A stretch of DNA of 64,000 bases from Aestuariibaculum sp. M13 (GCF_024723255.1 NZ_JANIAC010000001.1:573548-637547); one strand, 5' to 3'; shown: positions 21,520 to 30,108, counted from the first letter of the stretch. A program made the numbers and translations. Notes: generated from the sequence alone by a model not told the origin.

Positions 21520-21667
21520 ATTTTACCATTGTTTTTTTTGAGCCTCAGTAAACTGATAAGCATTAGTTAATAAAATCGTTTTTTTCATAATAATTTCAAG
21601 TTGATTAATTAATCCCAAAGGCCCTAGTAGCGAACTTGAGCCGGTTAAAACAATACTAACAGTATTG

Positions 21668-22867
21668 CTAATTTTTCTTATATACGTAAATCTTTTTGTT
21701 ATCTTCAATTTTTATTCGAACAGACATTTCTGCTTCAATAATTTTTAAAATACTTGTCATATCGCTATACCTAGGAAGGTCACCAGTAAAGCTTAAGGCT
21801 TTTAAACTTTCACTATCATAAAACACCTCAACATCATACCATCTAGATACCTTATACAAAAATTCTTCTAATGTTACATTATTAAATACAAAACGACCTT
21901 CTTTCCATGCTATGTATGGATACACGTCGACTTCGCTTTTCTTTATAGCATCGTTTTTTTTGTTTAGAACAGATTGCTCGTTTGGAAGCAAGAATTTTTC
22001 CTCGTTTGAAATATTATCGGTTACCTGCACCTTACCCTCTACTAAAGTTGTGGTAATGGTTTCATCATCGCGATAGGCAGACACGTTAAACTCTGTACCT
22101 AGAACCTGAACCTCCTGATTACCCGTCATAACAATAAAAGGTAACTCTTTATTAGGTGTTACATCAAAATAGGCCTCTCCTTTTAAAGCCACACGACGCT
22201 CAGTCCCAACAAAAGGAACCGTATAAGTTAATTCTGTATCCGAATTCAACCACACCTTGGTTCCATCAGACAACACCAACTGGTATTCGGCACCTCTAGG
22301 CACTTTTAAGGTATTAGTTTTTACTTTATTACCACTTCCTCTTCTAGACTTAGCATCTTTATATTGAAGTACACCCTTAACGTTCTCTACATTAAGCGTT
22401 CCTTCCTGCATTTTACTATCTTTTGAATTTTCTAAGTCTATTACTTCTCCATTTGACAATACCAACTCAGCATGGGAGGTCCCAGGAGCAATACTAGAGG
22501 CATCTACAGCTTTTAAACGATCATTATCGGAATTCATAAAAGTTAAAACAGAAAAACCTACAACCAAAACAGCTGCTACAGCAGACATCCACTTAACATA
22601 CTTTAGTCTTATAACTTTACTTGTCTTTTCGGAAGTATTCTCCATGACTTCTAAAAAAGACGCCCACTCCTCCTTCGTGTCAATAGATTTTAACTTTTCC
22701 TGCCACTCCTTGAAGGAATATGCATTCAAAATATCTTCAGTAATATTCTTATTATCATCTTGCTGCTCCCAATCCAGCAAAATCTCTTTTTGTTCCTCAG
22801 ATAAAGAATTTAAAACTTTACTAGCTAAAAGTTTAGAGTGCTCTATTTGTTTATTTATATCGTCCAT
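21668..22867 (-). CDS. FecR family anti-sigma factor
   Basis: A 399-residue inner-membrane anti-sigma factor. It has a cytoplasmic N-terminal part (about 1-90) that would hold the sigma factor, one membrane segment at about residues 94-111, and a periplasmic FecR domain containing LKVPRGAEYQLVLSDGTKVWLNSDTELTYTVPF and RRVALKGEAYFDV, the most conserved stretches of the family. The C-terminal region (about 325-399) resembles the DUF4974 secretin-like domain that meets the STN domain of the receptor. It lies 85 bases downstream of the ECF sigma gene and 148 bases upstream of the SusC gene. Role: keeps the sigma factor inactive until the receptor binds its ligand. Confidence 0.94.
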   Translation of the reverse strand: MDDINKQIEHSKLLASKVLNSLSEEQKEILLDWEQQDDNKNITEDILNAYSFKEWQEKLKSIDTKEEWASFLEVMENTSEKTSKVIRLKYVKWMSAVAAVLVVGFSVLTFMNSDNDRLKAVDASSIAPGTSHAELVLSNGEVIDLENSKDSKMQEGTLNVENVKGVLQYKDAKSRRGSGNKVKTNTLKVPRGAEYQLVLSDGTKVWLNSDTELTYTVPFVGTERRVALKGEAYFDVTPNKELPFIVMTGNQEVQVLGTEFNVSAYRDDETITTTLVEGKVQVTDNISNEEKFLLPNEQSVLNKKNDAIKKSEVDVYPYIAWKEGRFVFNNVTLEEFLYKVSRWYDVEVFYDSESLKALSFTGDLPRYSDMTSILKIIEAEMSVRIKIEDNKKIYVYKKN

Positions 22868-22952
22868 ATCCTTAAATTTACAACAAAGAAGGTGTTGTAT
22901 ATAGTAAGGACGCTGTTTTTTTAAAGGAGAGTGACAGTTTTGTTAAAAAAAA

Positions 22953-23510
22953 CTAAAAAAATTGAATAAAATTCCCAAGAAGAATTGCAACAAATTGATT
23001 TCCAAGCATATTACGAAGTTTATTATATGCTCTTTTTTTTACAGTTTTAACAGAATTTATAGTTATTTCTAATTCCGAAGCGATATCTTGATTCCGATAA
23101 CCTTCTAAAGTTAGCATGACAACACGTTCCGCCTGGGGAGACAATTCTTTAATGGCTTCGTGTAATAATTTGTAGGTTTCTTCTCTTAAAATTTCGTTTA
23201 AAAATGATTTTTGAGCAATTGTTAGACCTTCATCCAGGGAAGTATTACTGATATTTTTCTCTTTTCGTAACACACTTATACAAGCGTTTTTTACCAAAAC
23301 ATACAAATAAGCTTGCAGGGCCTTTTCACTGGCAAATTCTTCAGTATCCTTTTGCCAAAGTTTCACAAAAGCCTCTTGAGCAACATCCTTTCCCTTCTCC
23401 TCGCTCTTCAAAATACGAGAGGCCAACATATACATTGACGGAAAAAGACGCTCAAAAATAGCTTTGAACTCCTTACTGTTATACTGAATCGTTATACCTG
23501 AAACCCTCAT
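22953..23510 (-). CDS. ECF-type RNA polymerase sigma factor (FecI-like)
   Basis: A 185-residue sigma-70 family factor. Region 2 (about 14-80) includes LFPSMYMLASRILKSEEKGKDVAQEAFVKLW, and region 4 (about 115-170) has the helix-turn-helix LSPQAERVVMLTLEGYRNQDIASELEITINSVKTVKKRA. This fits the FecI/RpoE-like class that partners FecR proteins in Bacteroidota. It is the first gene of the sigma/anti-sigma/receptor series, with 399 gene-free bases upstream that must carry its promoter. Its targets are expected to be the SusC-led operon and perhaps the thioredoxin and second M16 units. Confidence 0.94.
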   Translation of the reverse strand: MRVSGITIQYNSKEFKAIFERLFPSMYMLASRILKSEEKGKDVAQEAFVKLWQKDTEEFASEKALQAYLYVLVKNACISVLRKEKNISNTSLDEGLTIAQKSFLNEILREETYKLLHEAIKELSPQAERVVMLTLEGYRNQDIASELEITINSVKTVKKRAYNKLRNMLGNQFVAILLGNFIQFF

Positions 23511-23909
23511 TATTGTTCTTTTCCAACAATTTACACAGACCTAAACCACTCAAAAACAAAAACTTAACTTCATTCTTTGTTTTATTTCTTTATTTCTTTA
23601 TTATCTCTGTGTAAAATTATTGCAAGTTTAGCAAAGTTATATAGAATATCATGACAATTTGTGAAGTTTATCTTAAAACTAAATCACTCAAAAACAACAC
23701 TTTTAATCATTCCGAATAATCCTATTTAAACAAATAAAAAATCTTACAAACACAAGTTTACAAAATATTAATATCCCAACAAAAATTTAAAAATTATTAA
23801 ACTAAAACCTCCTGAATAAACCTCAAATTTCAATAAAATAATTTATTAAATTTAAAGTAATTATCATTTAACATACGTCAGTATTACTTCTAATTTAATT
23901 CATAAATCT
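23511..23909. other. gene-free divergent control region between sigma factor and K+ channel genes
   Basis: About 400 bases of very AT-rich sequence with no credible coding frame. It must contain the promoters of the minus-strand sigma gene and the plus-strand channel gene. The one recognisable element is a minus-strand TAACTTTG at 23632-23639. A small 23-codon frame from 23651 has no supporting features. No tRNA or riboswitch fold seen. Confidence 0.6.
23632..23639 (-). promoter_or_regulatory. candidate -7 box TAACTTTG for the ECF sigma operon
   Basis: Minus-strand match to TAnnTTTG, 121 bases upstream of the sigma start. A TTG lies 15 bases before it, a little short of the usual 17-23 spacing. 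Confidence 0.4.
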
Positions 23910-24260
23910 ATGATAGCTTTCTTTGTAAATATATTTCGGTTAAGCAAAATTCTGTACAAAGGTGTAAAACACGACCAGGAGTTTAGATTTTTACTTTTTA
24001 CCATCCTCCTTCTACTAATTGGAGCAACACTTTTTTATAACCAGACGGAACATTGGAACATTTTAGATGCTTTATATTTTTCAGTCATGACTATGTCTAC
24101 CGTTGGCTACGGCGACCTTACCCCAACAACAACTATGGGAAAAATTTTCACTATGATTTATTCCTTTATGGCCATTGGATCCTTTGTTGCTTTTACTGCT
24201 AAAATTGTAACCATTATGTTTTATAACAAACGTAAAAAAAAGGAGAAGGCTGCACATTAA
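23910..24260 (+). CDS. two-TM potassium channel
   Basis: A 116-residue minimal ion channel subunit: a first membrane helix at about residues 25-44 (FLLFTILLLLIGATLFY), a pore helix and the selectivity filter TVGYGDLTP (about 66-74), and a second helix at about 83-105 ending in a basic KKRKKKEK tail. The filter is a textbook K+ filter, so a tetramer should conduct potassium. There is no RCK/TrkA-N gating domain, which makes it shorter than most bacterial channels. It precedes an outer-membrane protein gene on the same strand by 78 bases. Confidence 0.9.
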   Translation: MIAFFVNIFRLSKILYKGVKHDQEFRFLLFTILLLLIGATLFYNQTEHWNILDALYFSVMTMSTVGYGDLTPTTTMGKIFTMIYSFMAIGSFVAFTAKIVTIMFYNKRKKKEKAAH

Positions 24261-24338
24261 CATTTTACAACGTTTTTTTTCATTACCTTAGTAATAAACC
24301 ATTTACAAAAACCAGAAACACTTTTAATTTTAAATCAT

Positions 24339-25145
24339 ATGAAAAGTCTTTACCAAATTTTAACTATTGCTGCATTTTCATTATGCTCACTAAACTTAAT
24401 CGCTCAAGATGGCGATGGTGCTGATGCATTAGCAAAACAACTACAAAATCCTGTAGCTAATTTAATTAGTGTTCCTTTTCAAGCCAATTACGATTTAAAT
24501 GTTGGTCCAAACGACGGAACAAAATTTTTAACTAACGTACAACCAGTTATTCCTATAAGCATAAGTGAAAACTGGAATTTAATTGGACGTGCCATTATCC
24601 CTATCATAAAGCAATGCGATGTTAATGGAAATAGCGGAAAACAAAGCGGATTAGGAGATGCCGTAATTAGCGGTTTTTTCTCCCCTAAAGCTCCTACCAA
24701 GGGCGGACTTATCTGGGGTGTTGGCCCTGTAATTTTAGCTCCTACAGCAACTAAAGACGAATTGGGTTCTGAAAAATTTGGTTTAGGTCCGACTGCTGTA
24801 GCATTAAAACAAATAAATTCCGTTACTGTTGGATGTCTAATAAATCATATTTGGTCGGTTGCAGGAAAGGACGATCGCGCCGACGTTAACGCTACATTCT
24901 TTCAACCTTTTGTTGCTAAAAACTTCTCCGGAGGATATGCTTTAACATTTAATACTGAGTTAACACAAAACTGGGATTACGATTTAACTTCGGGAACATT
25001 TCATATAGTTGCTTCTAAAGTCGTTTCATTTGGTTCGCAAATGACACAAATATTTGCAGGGCCAAGAATACACTACGGAAGTGGTAATGCCGCTGAATGG
25101 GGAATTCGCGCAGGAATCACTTTATTATTCCCTACAAAATCATAA
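24339..25145 (+). CDS. predicted outer-membrane beta-barrel protein
   Basis: A 268-residue secreted protein with a signal peptide ending near NLIAQDG. The rest alternates polar and aromatic residues in short beta-strands (FQANYDLNVGPNDGTKFLTNVQPVIPISIS, RAIIPIIKQCD, GGLIWGVGPVILAPTA) and ends with GIRAGITLLFP. This layout fits the transporter-like barrel family often labelled neuromedin-U-like or MetA-pathway in Proteobacteria and Bacteroidota. No substrate can be inferred. It is followed by a strong terminator shared with the convergent gene at 25221. Confidence 0.7.
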   Translation: MKSLYQILTIAAFSLCSLNLIAQDGDGADALAKQLQNPVANLISVPFQANYDLNVGPNDGTKFLTNVQPVIPISISENWNLIGRAIIPIIKQCDVNGNSGKQSGLGDAVISGFFSPKAPTKGGLIWGVGPVILAPTATKDELGSEKFGLGPTAVALKQINSVTVGCLINHIWSVAGKDDRADVNATFFQPFVAKNFSGGYALTFNTELTQNWDYDLTSGTFHIVASKVVSFGSQMTQIFAGPRIHYGSGNAAEWGIRAGITLLFPTKS

Positions 25146-25165
25146 ATTATAGACTTTCATCTATT

Positions 25166-25198
25166 AAAAAAGCACCTGACAAAATCAGGTGCTTTTTT
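25166..25198. terminator. bidirectional intrinsic terminator
   Basis: Perfect 14-base stem AAAAAAGCACCTGA (25166-25179) with TCAGGTGCTTTTTT (25185-25198), five-base loop, between convergent genes. Confidence 0.9.
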
Positions 25199-25220
25199 TA
25201 TATTATACTTACCTAAAATA

Positions 25221-25778
25221 CTAAAACTTCTTTGAAACCCCTAATCCTAAATTAATGGTATTATATGCATCCCATCTAAAATCATGACCTAAAGACACTT
25301 CAAATTCCCACTCCTTTGGCATCTCAATAGCATACTCAGCTTCAGCTCGAATTAGAAATAAATTTTCACCCTTAGCAAACTCTTCTCCAACACCCAACAA
25401 GTAACTAAAATGCTCTCCAGGTTTATAAACCGCCATTAATGCCGGAGCAACCGGCTTTTCTCTTTCTAAAAATGCTGCTTCACCCTCCTCTGATGACAGG
25501 TTTTTTTCAACAACAAAATTCTCTATGATAATATCGGTATGTAACCCTACAGCCCATTTTTCATTCAACCAATAGTTATAGTAAAGTGTAAATGATGGTA
25601 ACGCTTTCCATTCCTTTTTTCCTTCAGCATAGACACTTGGCACATGTGCATGTCCCAACAAAAAACCAACCTGATGTTTTAATGTTTCTTCTGATTCGCC
25701 TTCAAATGATTCCTCTTGAGCAAAAACACAAGTAGACAAGAAAAGGGCTAAGCTTAAAAAAAGTAATATTCTTTTCAT
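25221..25778 (-). CDS. secreted beta-rich protein, likely outer-membrane barrel
   Basis: A 185-residue protein with a clear signal peptide (to about CVFAQEE). The mature part is made of amphipathic strands with aromatic girdles (FTLYYNYWLNEKWAVGLHTDII, FEVSLGHDFRWDAYNTINLGLGVSKKF) and ends in Phe, the usual signature of a small outer-membrane barrel. One peculiarity is a histidine pair in LLGHAHVPSVY near the mature N-terminus. I recognise no named family. It stands 52 bases from the next minus-strand gene, the DUF502 protein, and may be co-transcribed with it. Confidence 0.65.
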   Translation of the reverse strand: MKRILLFLSLALFLSTCVFAQEESFEGESEETLKHQVGFLLGHAHVPSVYAEGKKEWKALPSFTLYYNYWLNEKWAVGLHTDIIIENFVVEKNLSSEEGEAAFLEREKPVAPALMAVYKPGEHFSYLLGVGEEFAKGENLFLIRAEAEYAIEMPKEWEFEVSLGHDFRWDAYNTINLGLGVSKKF

Positions 25779-25830
25779 ACTATTTCATTTTAAGTGGTTA
25801 TACTTTTCAATAAAAAAACAGAGCTATAAA

Positions 25831-26424
25831 CTACTTCTTATGAACAATATTTTCAATCCCCATACCTTTACCAAAACTATATAAACCAGACATGGCCTGC
25901 TTCATACTTATCGGATAATAAGTTATTGATTCTTTAGGCACATACCTCACCTCTCCCGCATCAAGTCTTGGCGCATCAGGAATAAATAGCGTGATAAATT
26001 CATTAGTTCGTTCTGTTATAAAGGCAATATTATATCGATCCTTTTCTTCCTCTAAAATAATGGCCTCCCAAAATTCATTAATTACCGTTTCCTGATCACC
26101 AATCATCCGGTATTTTAAAATTTGAATAGACGGGAAATGCACAAAGAGTTTTTCTTCTATATTATTACTCCATTTACTAAAAACACCCCGCTGAATAAAA
26201 TAGCCACTAATTAAACAGATTACAACAATAATTAATACGCATACAATTAAAACGGCGGCTCCGCCAAATACAGAATGTAAACCAAACGCTTCAGATATTT
26301 TAACTGCGATTGGTGTTAATAAGGCAATGGCTTTTGACCCTAAAAGAATAATAAATAATACGGGAGTTAAGAAAAAAAGTCCTCCTACTATAAGCGAACT
26401 GGAAGGTGGTTTAAATTTTGCCAT
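25831..26424 (-). CDS. DUF502 family membrane protein
   Basis: A 197-residue inner-membrane protein with two membrane segments (about residues 10-35 and 52-76) and a soluble C-terminal domain. The order of two helices, a charged linker ending in EKLFVHFPSIQILKYRMIG, and a beta domain with FITERTNEFITLFIPDAPRLDAGEVRYVPKESITYYPISMKQAMSGLYSFG matches the DUF502 family, whose function is unknown. The stretch PSIQILKYRMIGDQETVINEFWEAIIL is the family's conserved core. Confidence 0.8.
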   Translation of the reverse strand: MAKFKPPSSSLIVGGLFFLTPVLFIILLGSKAIALLTPIAVKISEAFGLHSVFGGAAVLIVCVLIIVVICLISGYFIQRGVFSKWSNNIEEKLFVHFPSIQILKYRMIGDQETVINEFWEAIILEEEKDRYNIAFITERTNEFITLFIPDAPRLDAGEVRYVPKESITYYPISMKQAMSGLYSFGKGMGIENIVHKK

Positions 26425-26601
26425 AAGATGTAACTCGACTAATGTATTAATTTAATTTGCAACAAATTATCTGTATTAAATATACACATTATATAACATC
26501 TAATCACACACAAATAAAACTTTTATTACAACTGCATACAAATCTACTTTGGAAATTAAGGTTAATTTTTGTATTATAAATTATCGAAAAAAAATAATAT
26601 T

Positions 26602-26736
26602 ATGGGAAAAGGGGATAAAAAAACAAAACGTGGCAAAATTAACCGAGGCACTTTTGGAGCAAGACGCCCTCGAATAAAAAAGAAACCTTCGGTTGAAACT
26701 AAAATAGACATCAACAAAAAGGCGATTGCTAAATAA
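26602..26736 (+). CDS. 30S ribosomal protein THX
   Basis: A 44-residue very basic protein, MGKGDKKTKRGKINRGTFGA at the start, followed by RRPRIKKK. That is the bTHX signature: a small peptide that fills a cavity at the head of the 30S subunit. It is a lone gene between two minus-strand genes and too short for routine ORF calling. The ATG at 26602 follows an A-rich stretch, as usual for this phylum, and the frame closes with TAA at 26734-26736. Confidence 0.92.
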   Translation: MGKGDKKTKRGKINRGTFGARRPRIKKKPSVETKIDINKKAIAK

Positions 26737-26742
26737 AATTTA

Positions 26743-27471
26743 TTAAACTTCTATTTCAGATAAAACTTTGGTGGCTTCACTCACCGTATTTCTATACATG
26801 CGTTTGTTGGGAGCTGTCATGTTCTGAGATTCGTTAACAATATCCTGAAGTATCTCTTTGGCTTCATCTGCCTTTTGACGTTCTATTAAAAGTTTAGCCA
26901 GCTGCAATCGTTCTTCATAAAACGAATATCGAATATCTATTTGTTTCAAGCTAGCTTCTGCAGCTTCAAAATTCCCCAATTTGTCCTGGGCCAAACCAAA
27001 TACAAACTGTGCTCTCGACTTATCAAACTCATGCTTATCTTTTATCATTTTGGCGTAAGCAATAACTTTATTATAATCTTCAACTTTAAAATAAGCATCT
27101 ATAAGCTTAGTAATGATATAAAAGTGATTTTGAGATTTATCTTTTAAAGCTTCTTCATATTGTGCTATGGCACTATAAAAATCTTTGTTTGCTAAATAAG
27201 CATCTGCAAGATTTACCCGATTCTGATATGTTTCTGAAAAACGAAGCCGTTTCTCTAAATCTTTTATTTTTTTGGTTGGATTGATAATCGACACAATACC
27301 ATCCTGAATTTTTTCGGCATCCCTCCTGTTATACACTTGGGTAACCAAATAAATTATGCTCCCCAACACCGGTAAAAACAAAATAACAAATACCCAATAG
27401 TATGCGTTTCCGTTTTTAAACAAATGGTAAATACAATACGCCTGAAAGGCCAGAATAAGATAATATAACAT
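26743..27471 (-). CDS. membrane-anchored TPR protein
   Basis: A 242-residue protein with two N-terminal hydrophobic segments (about residues 2-19 and 24-46, the second with YYWVFVILFLPVLGSIIYL, like the phospholipase-D-nuclease N-terminal membrane module), then TPR repeats from about residue 80 to 220 (ANKDFYSAIAQYEEALKDK, VEDYNKVIAYAKMIKDK, LGNFEAAEASLKQID, RQKADEAKEILQDIV). It is likely a cytoplasm-facing scaffold held at the inner membrane. No enzymatic motif is present. It lies six bases from the convergent stop of the bTHX gene. Confidence 0.75.
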   Translation of the reverse strand: MLYYLILAFQAYCIYHLFKNGNAYYWVFVILFLPVLGSIIYLVTQVYNRRDAEKIQDGIVSIINPTKKIKDLEKRLRFSETYQNRVNLADAYLANKDFYSAIAQYEEALKDKSQNHFYIITKLIDAYFKVEDYNKVIAYAKMIKDKHEFDKSRAQFVFGLAQDKLGNFEAAEASLKQIDIRYSFYEERLQLAKLLIERQKADEAKEILQDIVNESQNMTAPNKRMYRNTVSEATKVLSEIEV

Positions 27472-27487
27472 TTAAATAAAATAATAA

Positions 27488-27528
27488 AGAGGAAAATTAA
27501 GAATCGATATCAACCTTAATTTTCCTCT
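27488..27528 (-). terminator. hairpin terminator downstream of yaaA
   Basis: Perfect 14-base stem AGAGGAAAATTAAG (27488-27501) with CTTAATTTTCCTCT (27515-27528), 13-base loop, 50 bases past the yaaA stop. The minus-strand tail is T-rich but interrupted. Confidence 0.65.
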
Positions 27529-27578
27529 CTAAATTAAAAGATTATTTCAAAATAAAAAAGGGATTTCCTTACAATTGT

Positions 27579-28337
27579 TTATCTAATGAAAACCAAATCG
27601 GTATCGGTAGACATAGCTTCACTAAAACCGTAACCTTCGTAATTAAAACCTTTTAAATCCTCTACGGTTTGTGCATTGGTGTCAACTACATAACGCGCCA
27701 TAAGTCCGCGAGCTTCCTTTGCAAAAAACGAAATGACTTTATATTCTCCGTTTTTTAAATCTTTGAAATTCGCAGTAATCACCGGTACTTTTAAAGCTTT
27801 TTTATCGATAGCTTTAAAATATTCGTTACTAGCGAGATTCAAGAACAACTCATCATCTTTCAGCTCTTCATTTAATGCTTTTGTAATATCCTTTTTCCAG
27901 AATTCGTAAAGGTTCTTTTTGGTTCCCACAGGAAATTTAGTTCCCATTTCTAAACGATATGGCTGAATCAAGTCTAAAGGTTTTAACAAACCATATAATC
28001 CTGAAAGAATACGCACAGTATTTTGAAGACTTTCCAATTTATCCTCTTTTATACTATAAGCATCTAAACCTTTGTACACATCACCATTAAAGGCATAAAC
28101 TGCAGGCCTTGCATTATCGGTTGTAAACGGTAATTCCCATGCCTGATTTCGCTCATAATTTAACTGCCCCAAAGCATCAGAAATACTCATAAGCTGAGAC
28201 AGGCTTTTTGCCGATTTCTTCTTTAAAAGCTTATTGATACGCTCTGATTGATTTAAAAATTGAGCTTCTGAACTTTTTGTAGTGGGTAATTGACTTTCAA
28301 AATCAAGCGACTTGGCTGGAGATATGACTAATTTCAT
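27579..28337 (-). CDS. yaaA: peroxide stress protein YaaA
   Basis: A 252-residue member of the YaaA/DUF328 family. In E. coli YaaA lowers free intracellular iron during peroxide stress and so limits Fenton damage to DNA. Family stretches seen here are the start MKLVISPAKSLDFE, the middle VYKGLDAYSIKEDKLESLQNTVRILSGLYGLLKPLDLIQPYRLEMGTK, and the end ISFFAKEARGLMARYVVD. Length is normal. A minus-strand TAAATTTG box 38-46 bases upstream suggests its own promoter. Confidence 0.95.
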   Translation of the reverse strand: MKLVISPAKSLDFESQLPTTKSSEAQFLNQSERINKLLKKKSAKSLSQLMSISDALGQLNYERNQAWELPFTTDNARPAVYAFNGDVYKGLDAYSIKEDKLESLQNTVRILSGLYGLLKPLDLIQPYRLEMGTKFPVGTKKNLYEFWKKDITKALNEELKDDELFLNLASNEYFKAIDKKALKVPVITANFKDLKNGEYKVISFFAKEARGLMARYVVDTNAQTVEDLKGFNYEGYGFSEAMSTDTDLVFIR

Positions 28338-28375
28338 CAGTTTAAATCTATTATTATGGATTTATAATTTGAATT

Positions 28376-28383
28376 CAAATTTA
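28376..28383 (-). promoter_or_regulatory. candidate -7 box TAAATTTG for yaaA
   Basis: Exact minus-strand match to TAnnTTTG, 38 bases upstream of the yaaA ATG. No convincing -33 TTG at the standard spacing. Confidence 0.5.
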
Positions 28384-28463
28384 CAACTACTGCTCTACTT
28401 TAAAAATAAGAAACAACAATTATTTATGATAGAACTATAAACAGATCTTATTGATATTGATTT

Positions 28464-29522
28464 TTAAACCTCTTCCGAACCTGTTTCTAAAGACTGATGC
28501 TTAGCATAAACGCGCCATTTCTCCATACAGTCTACCATATCTTGCGGAACAGGCGCTTCGAATCTTAAAAATTCACCCGTACGAGGATGTTCAAAGCCTA
28601 AAGTCTTTGCATGTAATGCCTGACGAGACAATACTTTAAAACAGTTTTCAACAAACTGTTTGTATTTTGTGAATGTAGTGCCTTTAAGTATTTTTTCACC
28701 TCCGTAACGTTCGTCATTAAATAACGTATGCCCAATGTGTTTCATATGCACACGAATTTGGTGTGTACGACCTGTTTCCAGTTTACAAGACACAACAGTA
28801 ACATAACCTAAACGCTCGAGTACTTTGTAATGCGTCACTGCAGGCTTTCCTTTATCGGCTTCTTCATCTAAGAACACGGTGTTTTGTAATCGGTTTTTAG
28901 GATGACGACCTATATTCCCTTCCACGGTACCTTCCTCTTCTTCAATATTACCCCAAACAATAGCCACATATTCTCGTTCGCTTGTTTTTTCAGCAAATTG
29001 AGCCGCCAAATGTGTCATAGCTTCTTCAGTTTTGGCTACTACAAGAAGTCCACTGGTGTCTTTATCAATACGGTGAACCAATCCTGGGCGATCGCTGGAA
29101 TTGTTTGGCAGATTATCAAATCTGTAAATTAAAGCATTTATAAGTGTTCCCGAATAATTTCCGTGTCCCGGATGCACAACCATTCCGGCAGGTTTGTTAA
29201 CCACCAGAACATCATCATCTTCATAAACCACATCTAAATCAATATCTTCCCCTACCAATAAATTTTCGTAGGTTGGATGTGCAAACATCACGCGAATATT
29301 ATCGCCGGGTTTCACTTTATAATTCGATTTTACAGCAATATCATTCACAAAAATACCGCCATCTTTCGCTGCATCCTGAATTTTATTTCTGGTTGTATTC
29401 TCAATAAAATTCATTAAATACTTATCGACACGAAGTGGCTTTTGTCCCTCCTTTACCGTAAACGCAAAATGCTCGTACATTTCGCTTTCCTCATCAAAAT
29501 TCTCTGGTGTATAATCTTGCAT
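28464..29522 (-). CDS. rluD: 23S rRNA pseudouridine synthase, RluD type
   Basis: A 352-residue RluA/RluD-family pseudouridine synthase with an N-terminal S4 RNA-binding domain (about residues 29-90) and the catalytic domain from about 100. The catalytic aspartate is Asp153 in GLVHRIDKDTSGLLVVAK, and GRTHQIRVHMKHIGHTLFND is also present. The S4-containing architecture fits RluD, which modifies the helix 69 loop of 23S rRNA. It starts three bases after the stop of the PASTA gene, so the two form one operon. Confidence 0.9.
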   Translation of the reverse strand: MQDYTPENFDEESEMYEHFAFTVKEGQKPLRVDKYLMNFIENTTRNKIQDAAKDGGIFVNDIAVKSNYKVKPGDNIRVMFAHPTYENLLVGEDIDLDVVYEDDDVLVVNKPAGMVVHPGHGNYSGTLINALIYRFDNLPNNSSDRPGLVHRIDKDTSGLLVVAKTEEAMTHLAAQFAEKTSEREYVAIVWGNIEEEEGTVEGNIGRHPKNRLQNTVFLDEEADKGKPAVTHYKVLERLGYVTVVSCKLETGRTHQIRVHMKHIGHTLFNDERYGGEKILKGTTFTKYKQFVENCFKVLSRQALHAKTLGFEHPRTGEFLRFEAPVPQDMVDCMEKWRVYAKHQSLETGSEEV

Positions 29523-29525
29523 AAA

Positions 29526-30080
29526 TTATGGTCTATTACCATTCCCTAAAACTAAATCTATTGTAGATGTTTTAGGTAACTGATCTCCTGGGTTTAATAC
29601 TTCTCCCTTATGTTGCATTTTTAAAACCACATCTTTGGCAATGTTATCAACATAAGTTAATTTACCGACTTTAAAACCTAAGGCTTCAAGCGTTGGTTTA
29701 GCTTGTCTGAATGTACGTTCGTTTAAATCAGGCACTGCAATTTTTCGGTAACCTGATGGATTTAACGTGATATATATTTTTCTGTTTTCTTTAACTTTAC
29801 TTCCTGCAGGCGGTTCCTGCTCGATAACTGAAAACTTTGGGTAATCTGGATTGTAATTAGCCGAATCCTGAATTTGCATTACCAGATGATTATCATTCAA
29901 TTCCATTTCTGCAATACTAATCGACTTCCCTTTTAACTCTGGAACAGTTTCAAATTCACCGTGATTAGTAGTGACATTTAACCATTTTAAAATAATATAA
30001 ACCAATACAAAAACTGCTATAACAGCTATTAATATTTGTTTAAAAAATGCTTTACTTGTTAGAAATTTAATGAGGCTCAT
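29526..30080 (-). CDS. stand-alone PASTA domain membrane protein
   Basis: A 184-residue protein: short cytoplasmic tail, one membrane helix at about residues 14-34, and two PASTA repeats (about 38-108 and 111-181, each opening with VPELKGKS or VPDLNERTF and ending in a KxxxI.LxLxxG pattern). PASTA repeats bind muropeptides or beta-lactams in kinases and penicillin-binding proteins; here neither a kinase nor a transpeptidase is attached. It faces ddl (cell-wall dipeptide synthesis) across a divergent gap and precedes rluD. A role in envelope sensing is inference. Confidence 0.85.
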   Translation of the reverse strand: MSLIKFLTSKAFFKQILIAVIAVFVLVYIILKWLNVTTNHGEFETVPELKGKSISIAEMELNDNHLVMQIQDSANYNPDYPKFSVIEQEPPAGSKVKENRKIYITLNPSGYRKIAVPDLNERTFRQAKPTLEALGFKVGKLTYVDNIAKDVVLKMQHKGEVLNPGDQLPKTSTIDLVLGNGNRP

Positions 30081-30100
30081 TTGTAAAATTTTCGATTAGG

Positions 30101-30108
30101 CAAATATA
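30101..30108 (-). promoter_or_regulatory. candidate -7 box TATATTTG for the PASTA-rluD operon
   Basis: Exact minus-strand match to TAnnTTTG, 20 bases upstream of the PASTA gene ATG. Confidence 0.55.
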
